A stretch of DNA of 49,604 bases from an uncultured bacterium. GTDB taxonomy: Bacteria; CALINM01. The notes beneath the pieces are model-generated. The model did not search any database. It was not told where the DNA came from and saw only the letters and a program-made list of their open reading frames with translations. The stretch is taken from positions 1 through 49,604 of the forward strand of contig CALINM010000012.1 of the NCBI GenBank assembly GCA_938045315.1, written 5' to 3'. Shown here one piece after another: positions 17,481 through 26,722 of this stretch; positions within the stretch are counted from its first letter, which is position 1, and every line of letters begins with the position of its first letter. The position numbers and the translations under genes were made by a program.

Positions 17481-17484
17481 ATTG

Positions 17485-17506
17485 CAAAAATTCTCAAACT
17501 ATCCGT
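17485..17506 (+). repeat. Outlying copy of the 22-bp phage-end repeat
   Basis: CAAAAATTCTCAAACTATCCGT; 19/22 identity to the copy at 17641. Confidence 0.7.
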
Positions 17507-17640
17507 ATACTTTATGACAACAGGGCTGAACTTCATAAAAGAATCAAACAATCAATAACATCATGGCTTGGCCACGCCAAACACGCTAATAGCTCCAATA
17601 TTATCAAGAAGGTTTCAAATATTACATTCAGCCGCACCCG
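17507..17640 (+). pseudogene. Possible C-terminal remnant of a DGR-type reverse transcriptase
   Basis: In-frame YDNRAELHKRIKQSITSWLGHAKHANSSNIIKKVSNITFSR resembles the C-terminal S-x-x-SWxGHxxHA motif of phage/DGR-type RTs; no catalytic domain upstream. Confidence 0.35.
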
Positions 17641-17684
17641 TAAAAAATCTCAAACTATGCGTTAAAAAATCTCAAACTACGCGT
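17641..17684 (+). repeat. Two tandem 22-bp repeats at the prophage right end (putative transposase-binding sites, R1/R2-like)
   Basis: TAAAAAATCTCAAACTATGCGT (17641-17662) and TAAAAAATCTCAAACTACGCGT (17663-17684), one mismatch; 22-bp register and A-rich inner edge as in Mu attR. Confidence 0.8.
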
Positions 17685-17879
17685 TAAGTTATATTTATCC
17701 TTCGTATCCTCTTGATTTGTTGTCACAATTGCCCTTGTATCTCTTTGTACTATCCTTAATGCATTATATAACTCTTTAAACTCCCCTGCGGAAAGATTTT
17801 TTAGATAAGGTGGAGTTACATAAAAATATCCCTTTGAAATATCTTCAGCAAGTTTTTTTGGACTACCTTGTAAAGCCAT
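17685..17879 (-). pseudogene. Host ORF truncated by prophage insertion, translationally coupled to uvrD
   Basis: MALQGSPKKLAEDISKGYFYVTPPYLKNLSAGEFKELYNALRIVQRDTRAIVTTNQEDTKDKYN, then reads into the phage-end repeats (LTRSLRFFNA*). TAATG overlap with uvrD. Confidence 0.7.
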
Positions 17880-20005
17880 TACAAATACCTCAAATAGGAC
17901 TCTGCTATCCTCTTTAAATCCCCATTCTCAAATTGAACTATGCAAATAGGATCTCTACCATTTTCTATTCTTTCAACAACCTTTCCAAAACCAAATACAT
18001 CATGCAAAACCTTAAGACCCTTTTTTGATTTACTCCTGTCAGGATAAGTGTTATTAGCATATCTATTATCCATATCTTTACTCTTAAAAGTGATATTAAA
18101 GCTTATCACATCTATTAAATCATCGGGTATATAATCGAGAAAAGGCGATCTTACCATAATTCTATTATTTCTCATATTACAGTAGCTTAAATATAGCTTT
18201 TCCATTGCCCTTGTAATAGCCACATAAAACAACCTTGTTTCTTCCTCTACATTTTTTTCATCCTTCGAGTATAAATGGGGAAATATATCATCCTCAAGGG
18301 CTGTTATAAAAACAACTGGAAACTCTAAACCCTTCGATGCATGTACAGTCATAAGTGTTACTTCATTTCCTTGCTTTTCCTCAACAATATCATCTAAAAC
18401 GAGCTCATTAATAAAATCTGTATATGTCTTTCCTTCTTTATAATTTTCTACAAGGGCAATTTTAAGTTCCTCCACATTTTTCAACCTTTCTTCCGATTCC
18501 TTATCATCTTTACATTCCTTTAAAATATATTTATCATACCCCGTTAGATTTATAAGGCCATCAATTAAACTATCTGGTGTACCTTGCAGGTACAACTTTT
18601 CTATTTTTTCAAATAAAGCAAGAAAGTTTAACAAATGGGTACTTACTTGTTTTTTAACATTCTGGTTTACAACTTTTTTAATAGCATCAATTACATCATT
18701 TTTTTCATCTACAAAATGAAAAATCTTATCTAAGGTTGTTTTACCCACACCTTCCATGGCGTATGAGGCAAGTCTTGTAAAACTCATTATATCTTTCCTA
18801 TTGCCTAAAAACCTTACAAAAGCTAATATATCTTTAATCTCTTTTCTGTTATAAAATCTAAAGCCCCCATACACCCTATAAGGTATCCTTGCTTTTCGCA
18901 AAGCATCTTCAAAGCGTCGGGATAGTTGGTTTGTCCTATAAAAAATTGCTATATCCTGATATCTATATCCCCTTTCAGTGAGATTTTTTATCTCATTAAT
19001 GATACCTACAGCTTCTTCTTTCTCATCCATATACTTAAATAGTCTGATCTTTTCTCCTAAGCCTTTGGTGGGAATAAGAACTTTTTCCATCCTGTGACGA
19101 TTCGATCTTATAACTGCATTTGCTGCTTCGATAATTATTTTTGAAGAGCGATAATTTCTACCTAATTTTATAATTTTTGCTTCTGGAAAATCTTTTTGAA
19201 AATCATGAATATTTTTTATTTCAGCCCCCCTAAAACTATAAATAGACTGATCATCGTCTCCCACAACTGTTAGATTTCTATGAGTTTTTGTTAGTAATTT
19301 TAAAAGCTTGTATTGTATCGCATTAGTATCCTGATACTCATCTACAAGTATAAATCTATACCTTTCACTGTAAACCTTTGCCAGGCTTTCATCTTTTTTC
19401 AATAAAAGGTATGGCATCCAAAGAAGGTCACCAAAATCTACAAGATTTCTATACCTCTTTATTTGTTCGTATTTATTAAGAATATCCCTGTATTTATCTC
19501 TCAGAAAATCAAAATAAAAAGCTTTGTCAAGAAACTCTTCTAATTCCACCCCCTTATTTTTCCAGTCGTCAATTACTTTTTGTATTGCCTTTGGACTAAT
19601 TTCATCTTTGGGAATGTTTAAATATGTTAAAACTTCCAGCAAAAGCCTTTTTTGGTCTTCTTCGTCCAAAACTTGAAATGTTGGTGTAAAGTCATCAATT
19701 TTATCTGCATTTTCTATTAAAAACCTATGTCCAAAAGAATGGAATGTAGATGCAGTAACATCCCTCAAGAATTTACCATTTGGGAAATTCATAAGTCTCT
19801 GCATCATCTCCCTTGCTGCTTTGTTTGTAAATGTTAGAGCAAGTATAGAACGGTGCGATATATTATAATTTAGAACTAAATAAGCAATCCTGTAAATGAT
19901 GGTCCTCGTTTTGCCAGAACCAGCTCCTGCTAAAATAAGCAGTGGACCTTCATAATGTCTCACCGCTTCCTTTTGTTCTTCATTCAAGTGGGCTAAAATA
20001 TCGAT
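17879..20005 (-). CDS. uvrD: UvrD/PcrA/Rep-type superfamily 1 DNA helicase
   Basis: Walker A GAGSGKTRTI, DEYQDTNAIQY, VGDDDQSIYSFRGA, TVHASKGLEFPVVF; start apparently ATC at 20005 (see findings; ORF track uses TTG at 19987). Confidence 0.95.
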   Translation of the reverse strand: MDILAHLNEEQKEAVRHYEGPLLILAGAGSGKTRTIIYRIAYLVLNYNISHRSILALTFTNKAAREMMQRLMNFPNGKFLRDVTASTFHSFGHRFLIENADKIDDFTPTFQVLDEEDQKRLLLEVLTYLNIPKDEISPKAIQKVIDDWKNKGVELEEFLDKAFYFDFLRDKYRDILNKYEQIKRYRNLVDFGDLLWMPYLLLKKDESLAKVYSERYRFILVDEYQDTNAIQYKLLKLLTKTHRNLTVVGDDDQSIYSFRGAEIKNIHDFQKDFPEAKIIKLGRNYRSSKIIIEAANAVIRSNRHRMEKVLIPTKGLGEKIRLFKYMDEKEEAVGIINEIKNLTERGYRYQDIAIFYRTNQLSRRFEDALRKARIPYRVYGGFRFYNRKEIKDILAFVRFLGNRKDIMSFTRLASYAMEGVGKTTLDKIFHFVDEKNDVIDAIKKVVNQNVKKQVSTHLLNFLALFEKIEKLYLQGTPDSLIDGLINLTGYDKYILKECKDDKESEERLKNVEELKIALVENYKEGKTYTDFINELVLDDIVEEKQGNEVTLMTVHASKGLEFPVVFITALEDDIFPHLYSKDEKNVEEETRLFYVAITRAMEKLYLSYCNMRNNRIMVRSPFLDYIPDDLIDVISFNITFKSKDMDNRYANNTYPDRSKSKKGLKVLHDVFGFGKVVERIENGRDPICIVQFENGDLKRIAESYLRYL

Positions 20006-20067
20006 AAGAAACTCCTTAGTGAAAATGTTTACAGGATATTTTATATTTTTTTACAAGAAAAATAAAG

Positions 20068-20985
20068 CTATGACTTCCACATCTCTTCAACAGTTATAAC
20101 TACGGACTCAGAAAGTGAAGATAAATTATACCCCCCTTCAAGGGAAAATATAATTGGTAATTCTTTTGCAGTATTTAAAATTATTTTTATTATCTCTCTC
20201 AACCCCTCTTTCGTAACATTTAAGGATGCGAGGGGATCTTTATCCCTTAAGTCATATCCAGCTGAAACAAAAAGTATATGGGGATTAAATTTCTTAAAAG
20301 AATTAACGAAATCATTATTATATATTTCCATAAGCTCTTGATCACCAGCCCCGGGTTTTAAAGGCACATTAAGTATCGTACCCTCGGCATTACCATATCC
20401 TTTTTCCGAAGATTTACCGGTTCCTGGATAAAGGGGTGATTGATGAGTACTAAAATAAAATACATCAGGATCATATTCAAATATATGTTGTGTCCCATTA
20501 CCATGGTGAACATCAAAATCAACAATATATATGCGTTCATACCCCTTTTTCTTAGCATAACATGCACCAATAGCAACGTTATTAAAAATACAAAATCCCA
20601 TTGCTTCATTTCTCTCTGCATGATGTCCTGGTGGTCTTACAAGACAAAAAAACCTTTTTCTATCAGAAGATATATTTTCCACAGCAGTGATAACTGCACC
20701 CGCTGCATAAAGAGCTGCTTCTTTTGATCCCTCAGATAAATACGTGTCGCTATCAAGGTATCCCGGTTTACTATTCATTATATAGTCAAAATAAGATGCA
20801 TCATGAACAAGAGTAATTTCCTCCCTTGTTGCTTGTTTTGGTTTTATCCACTCTATGGATTTTTCTAAATCCCTTCGCTCCCTGATAGCTTTAAGAATTG
20901 CCTTTAGCCTATCAACAGATTCGGGGTGAAAAGCAGGAGTATGATGTTGAAGAAAAATGTCATCATAAACAAGTATTACTTTCAT
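20068..20985 (-). CDS. Histone deacetylase / acetoin utilisation family protein
   Basis: RPPGHHAERNEAMGFCIFNNVAIGA..., VDFDVHHGNGTQHIF, SAGYDLRDKDPL: HDAC-family catalytic motifs. Confidence 0.95.
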   Translation of the reverse strand: MKVILVYDDIFLQHHTPAFHPESVDRLKAILKAIRERRDLEKSIEWIKPKQATREEITLVHDASYFDYIMNSKPGYLDSDTYLSEGSKEAALYAAGAVITAVENISSDRKRFFCLVRPPGHHAERNEAMGFCIFNNVAIGACYAKKKGYERIYIVDFDVHHGNGTQHIFEYDPDVFYFSTHQSPLYPGTGKSSEKGYGNAEGTILNVPLKPGAGDQELMEIYNNDFVNSFKKFNPHILFVSAGYDLRDKDPLASLNVTKEGLREIIKIILNTAKELPIIFSLEGGYNLSSLSESVVITVEEMWKS

Positions 20986-21031
20986 AAAAAGATATTTATC
21001 ACAATGAAAATTTATGTCAAGTTAAATATAT

Positions 21032-22932
21032 TTAGTATTTTTCCTCAACCCACATATCTTGAGTAAATCTTACAACCCTATTTCTTCCCTTTTCTTTTGC
21101 CTTATAGAGAGCTACATCTGCGTATTTAATAGCCTGCCAAAAATTTTGTGCATCCCTGGGAAACTCACTTACGCCAACACTTATTGTTTTTTGAATAATA
21201 CCACCTGTTATTTTAATTTTAGTTTCTTCAACTTTCTCTCTTATTTTCTCCCCAACTTTTACTGCTTCATCTTCTCTAATATCAACTAAAATTACAAGAA
21301 ATTCTTCTCCACCAAATCTTATAACAAAATCTGAAGCTCTCACATTTTTTCTAATAACATTTGAAGTTTCTTTTAAAACAACATCACCAACATCATGACC
21401 ATAAACATCATTTATATTTTTAAAGTAATCGAGATCACACATAAGTAGACCTAAAGATTTACCTCTTCTTATAGATCCCGCAGCTATATTTTCATAACTT
21501 TCCTCTAAAAACCTCCTATTATACAGTCCAGTTAAAGCATCTCTTACTGCTGATTCTTTAAGGGTTTGTGTTAGCCTTTTTGTTTCTATTACTGGTTGTA
21601 TCTCTCTTATATATTGTTTTGCCCTACTTATCCTGTTTTGAAAATCCATATCACAATTAATACTTTTTCCACATATGAACTGAACTACTCCACCAACATT
21701 GCCACTTATCATAATAGGAACACAAATATGACTATGTTTATCACCATCCATAAAAAACATTCATATTTCTGGATACTCAAGGGATGAAACTTCATGTCCC
21801 GTTCTCTTTGCTCTACATAAATCACTGTCTAACTGGATATCCATAGAACAATTTGCTTCTATTCCAACTAACTCTTCAGGGTAGACTATTTTCATCCCCT
21901 TTTTATTATTAAAAACCTCGTAAATAACAACATCTTTTAGACCCAGTTCATCAACAAAAACTTTCCCCAATCTATTGTAAACATCCTGTAATGTATCATC
22001 TTCTTCTGCTATCTTTTAAATTGAGCGACATGAGATAGGGTATCCATAAGTTTATTAAACTCCATTGAAAGCTCTCCTAACTCATCCTTAGATGTAACTT
22101 CAAGCTTTTTTGACAAATCGATTTCGCCTGTAGAAAGTGCTCTTAGTTGATGGATAATGTCATTTATTGGCTTTCTTAGAGCTTTAGATATGAGGCTACC
22201 AAAAACAAAATACAAAATCAGTACAACAACAAGGACAATACTCATTAATACTATCGCTAACTTAATTCTTACTGACATATAATTAGAAAAGCTATCCCAC
22301 TCCCTATCCATAATATTTAATAGATCGAGTAGGTTTTTTTCTATTTGAATAACAAGGTAGTCATATTCTATTAATTTTTCTTTGATGTCGTTATTTAAAT
22401 GAGGCTTATTTTTTAAATCCCAAAGGTCATTAATTATTAAATCAAGAGAATCAATTTGTTTACTAATAGAACTAATTAATTTTATTTGTTCTGCATTTCT
22501 CACAGGATGTACCATGAATTCAAAAGAATTGCTTTGATTCATACTTGAGACATGGATAATTTTACCCCCTGATATAAGGGTATTTAAATAATCTTTATTT
22601 TCTTTCAACCTTAAAACTGCTTTTTCATAGTATTTTTTAGCAATCTTTTTATCCTCGATAATGATAATCTTATGAACAGCAACACATATCTCCCTTACAT
22701 TACTTAATAAAAGATTAAGTGTTTTCGAATGGGGAACATTAACCTGCACCATTTTTTTTGAATTGCTATCCATATAGAACATAAAAGTAAGACCTATACC
22801 AGCAACAATCATCAACCAGAATAGAGAACCAATTGAAAATAGAAGAAATTTTTTTTGCAATGGAATATCTCGAAAGGTTATAATATTTATGATCTTTTTG
22901 ACAACTTTATATGAGTTAAAATTTTTTAACAT
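21032..22932 (-). pseudogene. Membrane sensor diguanylate cyclase (4HB-like sensor, HAMP, GAF-like, GGDEF), interrupted by a frameshift and an in-frame TGA
   Basis: Three collinear ORFs 22932-22009, ~22008-21761 and 21760-21032. HAMP in the first (ISKALRKPINDIIHQLRALSTGEID); GGEEF at FVIRFGGEEFLVIL in the last. The reading frame continues across the breaks. Confidence 0.85.
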
Positions 22933-22989
22933 GGGATTTAAGTATATACTTTAAATAAACAAAAAACAATAGATAAATGGTTTTTTTCC

Positions 22990-23400
22990 ATGCCCAAAAT
23001 TAAAATTTTTATCGAAGGTATTGTAATTAATGCTGAGTTATATAATACAGATTGCGGGATGAAAATATACCAATCTCTGCCTATAGAAAGCATTATTAAC
23101 GAGTGGGGGGATGAATTTTATTTTTCAGTTCCTGTGGTTTTCAAAAATGATCATACTGCCACAAAGGTTGTTAAAGCAGGCGATATTTGTTATTGGCCAC
23201 CTGGAAGGGCACTATGTATTTTTTTCGGCCCCACACCAATTAGTACAAATGATGACCCCTTACCTGCCAGTGAAGTAAATATTGTGGGCAGAATATTAGA
23301 TGATCCAAAAATCTTAAAAAAAATGAAGGGTTCAAAAAATATACGTATAGAAGATGCGGAAAATGCATTAATGAAGCAAAATTGCAATTCAAAAGAGTAA
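22990..23400 (+). CDS. Cyclophilin-like fold protein (DUF369/TM1367-like)
   Basis: DEFYFSVPV...ATKVVKAGDICYWPPGRALCIFFGPTPIS. Confidence 0.85.
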   Translation: MPKIKIFIEGIVINAELYNTDCGMKIYQSLPIESIINEWGDEFYFSVPVVFKNDHTATKVVKAGDICYWPPGRALCIFFGPTPISTNDDPLPASEVNIVGRILDDPKILKKMKGSKNIRIEDAENALMKQNCNSKE

Positions 23401-23466
23401 ATTTGATTTTTTATAAAAAATGGGTTAACTTATTATTAAAATTAAAATAACACTTCGGGAGTTATT

Positions 23467-24408
23467 ATGGACAATATTCCACTTTTAATTGCTGGAACTT
23501 CAAACACCAACCTGGCAGAAAAGATTGCACAATACTTAGGGATAAAACTTGCACCTGCAAAGGTAAAAAGATTTTCAGATGGTGAAGTAATGGTAGAAAT
23601 TGATGAGAATGTGAGGAGTAAAGATGTATTTGTAATTCAATCCACCTGCCCACCTGTAAACGATAATCTTATGGAGCTATTAATCATTATTGATGCACTA
23701 AAACGTGCTTCTGCAAGAACCATAGCTGCAGTAATTCCCTACTATGGATATGCGCGGCAGGATCGAAAAGTTGCTCCAAGGGCACCTATATCTGCAAAAT
23801 TAGTGGCAGATCTAATTACTGTAGCAGGAGCCCACAGAGTACTTACGGTTGATCTTCACGCAGGTCAAATTCAAGGTTTTTTTAATATTCCTGTTGATAA
23901 CCTTTATGCATCACCCACATTATTTGAACATTTAAAGATGCTACAGGAAGAAAATCTTGTAATTGTCTCTCCTGATGCGGGTGGCGTAGAAAGAGCAAGG
24001 GCATATGCTAAAAGACTTAATGCTTCCCTTGCAATTATAGATAAAAGAAGAGATAAACCCAATCAATCAGAAGTTATGCATATCATAGGAAACGTGGAAG
24101 ACAAAGTTGCAATCTTAGTAGATGATATTATTGATACTGCTGGAACCCTTTGTAATTCTGCAGAAGCACTTAAAATAAATGGTGCTAAAAAAATATATGC
24201 CTGTGCCACTCATGCTGTCTTTTCTGGCCCTGCAATTGAAAGAATTGTTAATTCTCCTATAGACACTGTTATAGTTACCGATACTATACCTTTAACTGAA
24301 TCAGCAAAAAATTCTGGTAAAATAACAGTGGTTTCCATAAGTGGACTTATAGGTGAAGCAATAAGAAGAATTACTTCTGGTGGCTCTTTAAGTGCCCTGT
24401 TTTTATAA
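23467..24408 (+). CDS. prs: Ribose-phosphate pyrophosphokinase
   Basis: [46 protein letters not shown]..., [11 protein letters not shown]. Confidence 0.98.
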   Translation: MDNIPLLIAGTSNTNLAEKIAQYLGIKLAPAKVKRFSDGEVMVEIDENVRSKDVFVIQSTCPPVNDNLMELLIIIDALKRASARTIAAVIPYYGYARQDRKVAPRAPISAKLVADLITVAGAHRVLTVDLHAGQIQGFFNIPVDNLYASPTLFEHLKMLQEENLVIVSPDAGGVERARAYAKRLNASLAIIDKRRDKPNQSEVMHIIGNVEDKVAILVDDIIDTAGTLCNSAEALKINGAKKIYACATHAVFSGPAIERIVNSPIDTVIVTDTIPLTESAKNSGKITVVSISGLIGEAIRRITSGGSLSALFL

Positions 24409-24434
24409 AAACTTATTGAAAGGAGGACAGTATT

Positions 24435-25061
24435 ATGGAAACATTGTCTATTACACTAGAAAAAAGGGATGGGGCTGGTAAGAATTATGCTAAAGAGTTA
24501 AGAAAATCTGGAAAAATACCTGTAGTCTTATATAGCTCAAAAAATGAAAATTATCTTGCAATGGTAAGTAGCAAAGAAATAACTAAAAACATAAAAAAGA
24601 GTAAAGCAATTCTATATAATATAGAAAGCAGTGACAGTACACTGAATGGTAAGAGGGTTTTTATAAAAGATATTGATAAATGTCCCATAACAGATAAAAT
24701 TCTTCACATAGATTTTTACATAGTACCAGACAAAGAAATGATAAAAATTGAAATCCCCATTAAATTGAAAGGCAAGCCCGTGGGTGTTTCTAAAGGTGGC
24801 ATTTTAGAACAGGAAAAGCATGAAATTACAATAAAAACATTTCCTGAAAATGTACCAGATTTTATCGAGGTTGATGTATCAAGCTTAGACATTGGTGATG
24901 CTATTCATTTAGGTGACATTACACTTCCTCAAGGTGTAAATCTTGCTGAAAGTCCTTCAATTACAGTTGTAACTGTTGTTCCACCAAAAGAAGTGGTTGA
25001 GTTAACAGAAGAAGAAAAGAAAGCCCAACTGGAAGCAAGTCTGGCTGAGCCTAAAGAATGA
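24435..25061 (+). CDS. rplY: 50S ribosomal protein L25 / CTC family
   Basis: KRDGAGKNYAKELRKSGKIPVVLYS...HIDFYIV; C-terminal TL5-like domain; position between prs and pth. Confidence 0.95.
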   Translation: METLSITLEKRDGAGKNYAKELRKSGKIPVVLYSSKNENYLAMVSSKEITKNIKKSKAILYNIESSDSTLNGKRVFIKDIDKCPITDKILHIDFYIVPDKEMIKIEIPIKLKGKPVGVSKGGILEQEKHEITIKTFPENVPDFIEVDVSSLDIGDAIHLGDITLPQGVNLAESPSITVVTVVPPKEVVELTEEEKKAQLEASLAEPKE

Positions 25062-25621
25062 CATGGCTTATCATTGGATTGGGAAATCCTGGTAAAAAAT
25101 ATGAAAATACCAGGCATAATATAGGTTTTAATGTATTAAATCTATTGGCTGGAAGGATTAATTTTTATTTTCAAATTAAAAATAATTATGAATTAGCAGA
25201 GGGTTACTTATTTGGTAATCCTCTTTTTTTATTAAAACCCTTAACTTATATGAACTTAAGTGGCAAAGCAGTATCTGAATTTGTAAAATATAAAAACTTC
25301 TTAGATTCTTCTAAAACCTTAGTAGTATATGATGATCTTGATTTACCTCCTGGAAAAATAAGGCTTAAATGGAATGGTAGTGGTGGTGGACATAAAGGTG
25401 TAAACTCAATAATACACGAACTGGGAACTAAAGATTTTTTCCATCTTAAAGTTGGTATTGGAAGACCACCTCTCAAGGAGTTGATAGAAAACTACGTTCT
25501 TAGTAAATTTAATAAAGAAGAACAAACAATTATTGATGATGCCATTAGTAAAGCATCAACTTGTATTATAACCTTAATAGAAAAGGGGCCACAAATTGCT
25601 ATGAATCAATTTAATGGATAA
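25058..25621 (+). CDS. pth: Peptidyl-tRNA hydrolase
   Basis: LIIGLGNPGKKYENTRHNIGFNVL, PLTYMNLSGKAV, GGGHKGVNSI. Confidence 0.98.
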   Translation: MTWLIIGLGNPGKKYENTRHNIGFNVLNLLAGRINFYFQIKNNYELAEGYLFGNPLFLLKPLTYMNLSGKAVSEFVKYKNFLDSSKTLVVYDDLDLPPGKIRLKWNGSGGGHKGVNSIIHELGTKDFFHLKVGIGRPPLKELIENYVLSKFNKEEQTIIDDAISKASTCIITLIEKGPQIAMNQFNG

Positions 25622-25624
25622 ATT

Positions 25625-26722
25625 ATGGGATTTTCAATTGGTATAGTTGGTCTTCCAAATGTTGGCAAAACTACTATATTTAATGCCATAACAAGTATAT
25701 GTGCTGAAGCATCTAATTATCCCTTTTGTACTATAGAACCTAATATCGGTGTTATCCCGGTAAAAGATCCAAGACTGGATAAGATTGCAGAAATTATAAA
25801 AACAGAGAGTTACATTCCCACTTCAATAAAATTCATTGATATAGCTGGGCTTGTCAAAGGAGCAAGCGCTGGAGAAGGTCTTGGTAACAAATTTTTATCT
25901 CACATAAGGGAGGTTGATGGCATAGCGCATGTGATTAGATGTTTTGATATTGAAGATATTGTTCATGTTGAAGGTAGTGCTGATCCAGCAAGAGATATTG
26001 AAATAATAAAAACCGAGCTTATATTATCAGACATTGAAATTCTTGATAGAAAAATAGAAAAGCTTGCAAAAAGCCACATACAGGAACAAAGAAAAGCTTC
26101 TGATTCTTATAAAAGATTAAGAGATGCCATAAATTTCGGCAAAATAAGAGATGAGGTTAAACTGATAATTGAAACCTTTACAGAAGATGAAAAAAAAGGT
26201 TTAAAAGAACTAAACTTGATCTCTTTGAAACCCTATTTTTACATCGCCAATGTGGATGAAAAAGAACTTATTAACCCCAAACACCTAACACAGCTTAAAA
26301 ACTATGCCAATCAAGAAAATGTTGAAGTTGTCGTTATATGTGGAAAATTAGAAGAAGAAATTAATGAACTTTCTGAACATGAAAAATATCTTCTTCTCAA
26401 AGAATATGGAATTAAAGACCTTGCTGCAGATAAGATAATTCAAACGGGCTATAAGCTCCTAAATCTAATCACATTTTTCACTACAGCAAGGAAGGAATTA
26501 AAGGCATGGACAATTGAGAAGGGTACTAAAGCTATATCTGCAGCAGGAAAAATTCATACTCATATGGAAAAGGGCTTTATAAGGGCTGAAGTGATTCATT
26601 ATGAAGATCTGTTAAAAGCTGGATCGGAATTAAAGGCTAGGGAGCTTGGATTCTACCATTTAGAAGGCAAAGATTATATCGTACAGGATGGTGATATTAT
26701 ATATTTTAGATTTAATGTTTAA
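25625..26722 (+). CDS. ychF: Redox-regulated ATPase YchF / Obg-family
   Basis: GIVGLPNVGKTTIFNAIT, NYPFCTIEPNIGVIPV, C-terminal TGS domain. Confidence 0.98.
   Translation: MGFSIGIVGLPNVGKTTIFNAITSICAEASNYPFCTIEPNIGVIPVKDPRLDKIAEIIKTESYIPTSIKFIDIAGLVKGASAGEGLGNKFLSHIREVDGIAHVIRCFDIEDIVHVEGSADPARDIEIIKTELILSDIEILDRKIEKLAKSHIQEQRKASDSYKRLRDAINFGKIRDEVKLIIETFTEDEKKGLKELNLISLKPYFYIANVDEKELINPKHLTQLKNYANQENVEVVVICGKLEEEINELSEHEKYLLLKEYGIKDLAADKIIQTGYKLLNLITFFTTARKELKAWTIEKGTKAISAAGKIHTHMEKGFIRAEVIHYEDLLKAGSELKARELGFYHLEGKDYIVQDGDIIYFRFNV

Larger units (their letters stand above)
1..17690. mobile_element. Mu-like transposable prophage, late region and right end (left end lies outside the window)
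   Basis: Contiguous Mu/P2-type head, lysis and tail genes. 22-bp tandem repeats at 17641-17684 form the right terminus. The host ORF is truncated immediately outside. Confidence 0.9.

Noticed and set aside
17450-17665. The full 71-aa ORF in the track as one gene
   Set aside because: Its 5' part overlaps the terminator-like hairpin and an end repeat and its 3' part overlaps the terminal repeats. Only the central segment has any protein-like signal.
23401-23466. AT-rich gap before prs, considered as an ncRNA or riboswitch
   Set aside because: Too short, with no convincing structure; looks like an ordinary promoter region.
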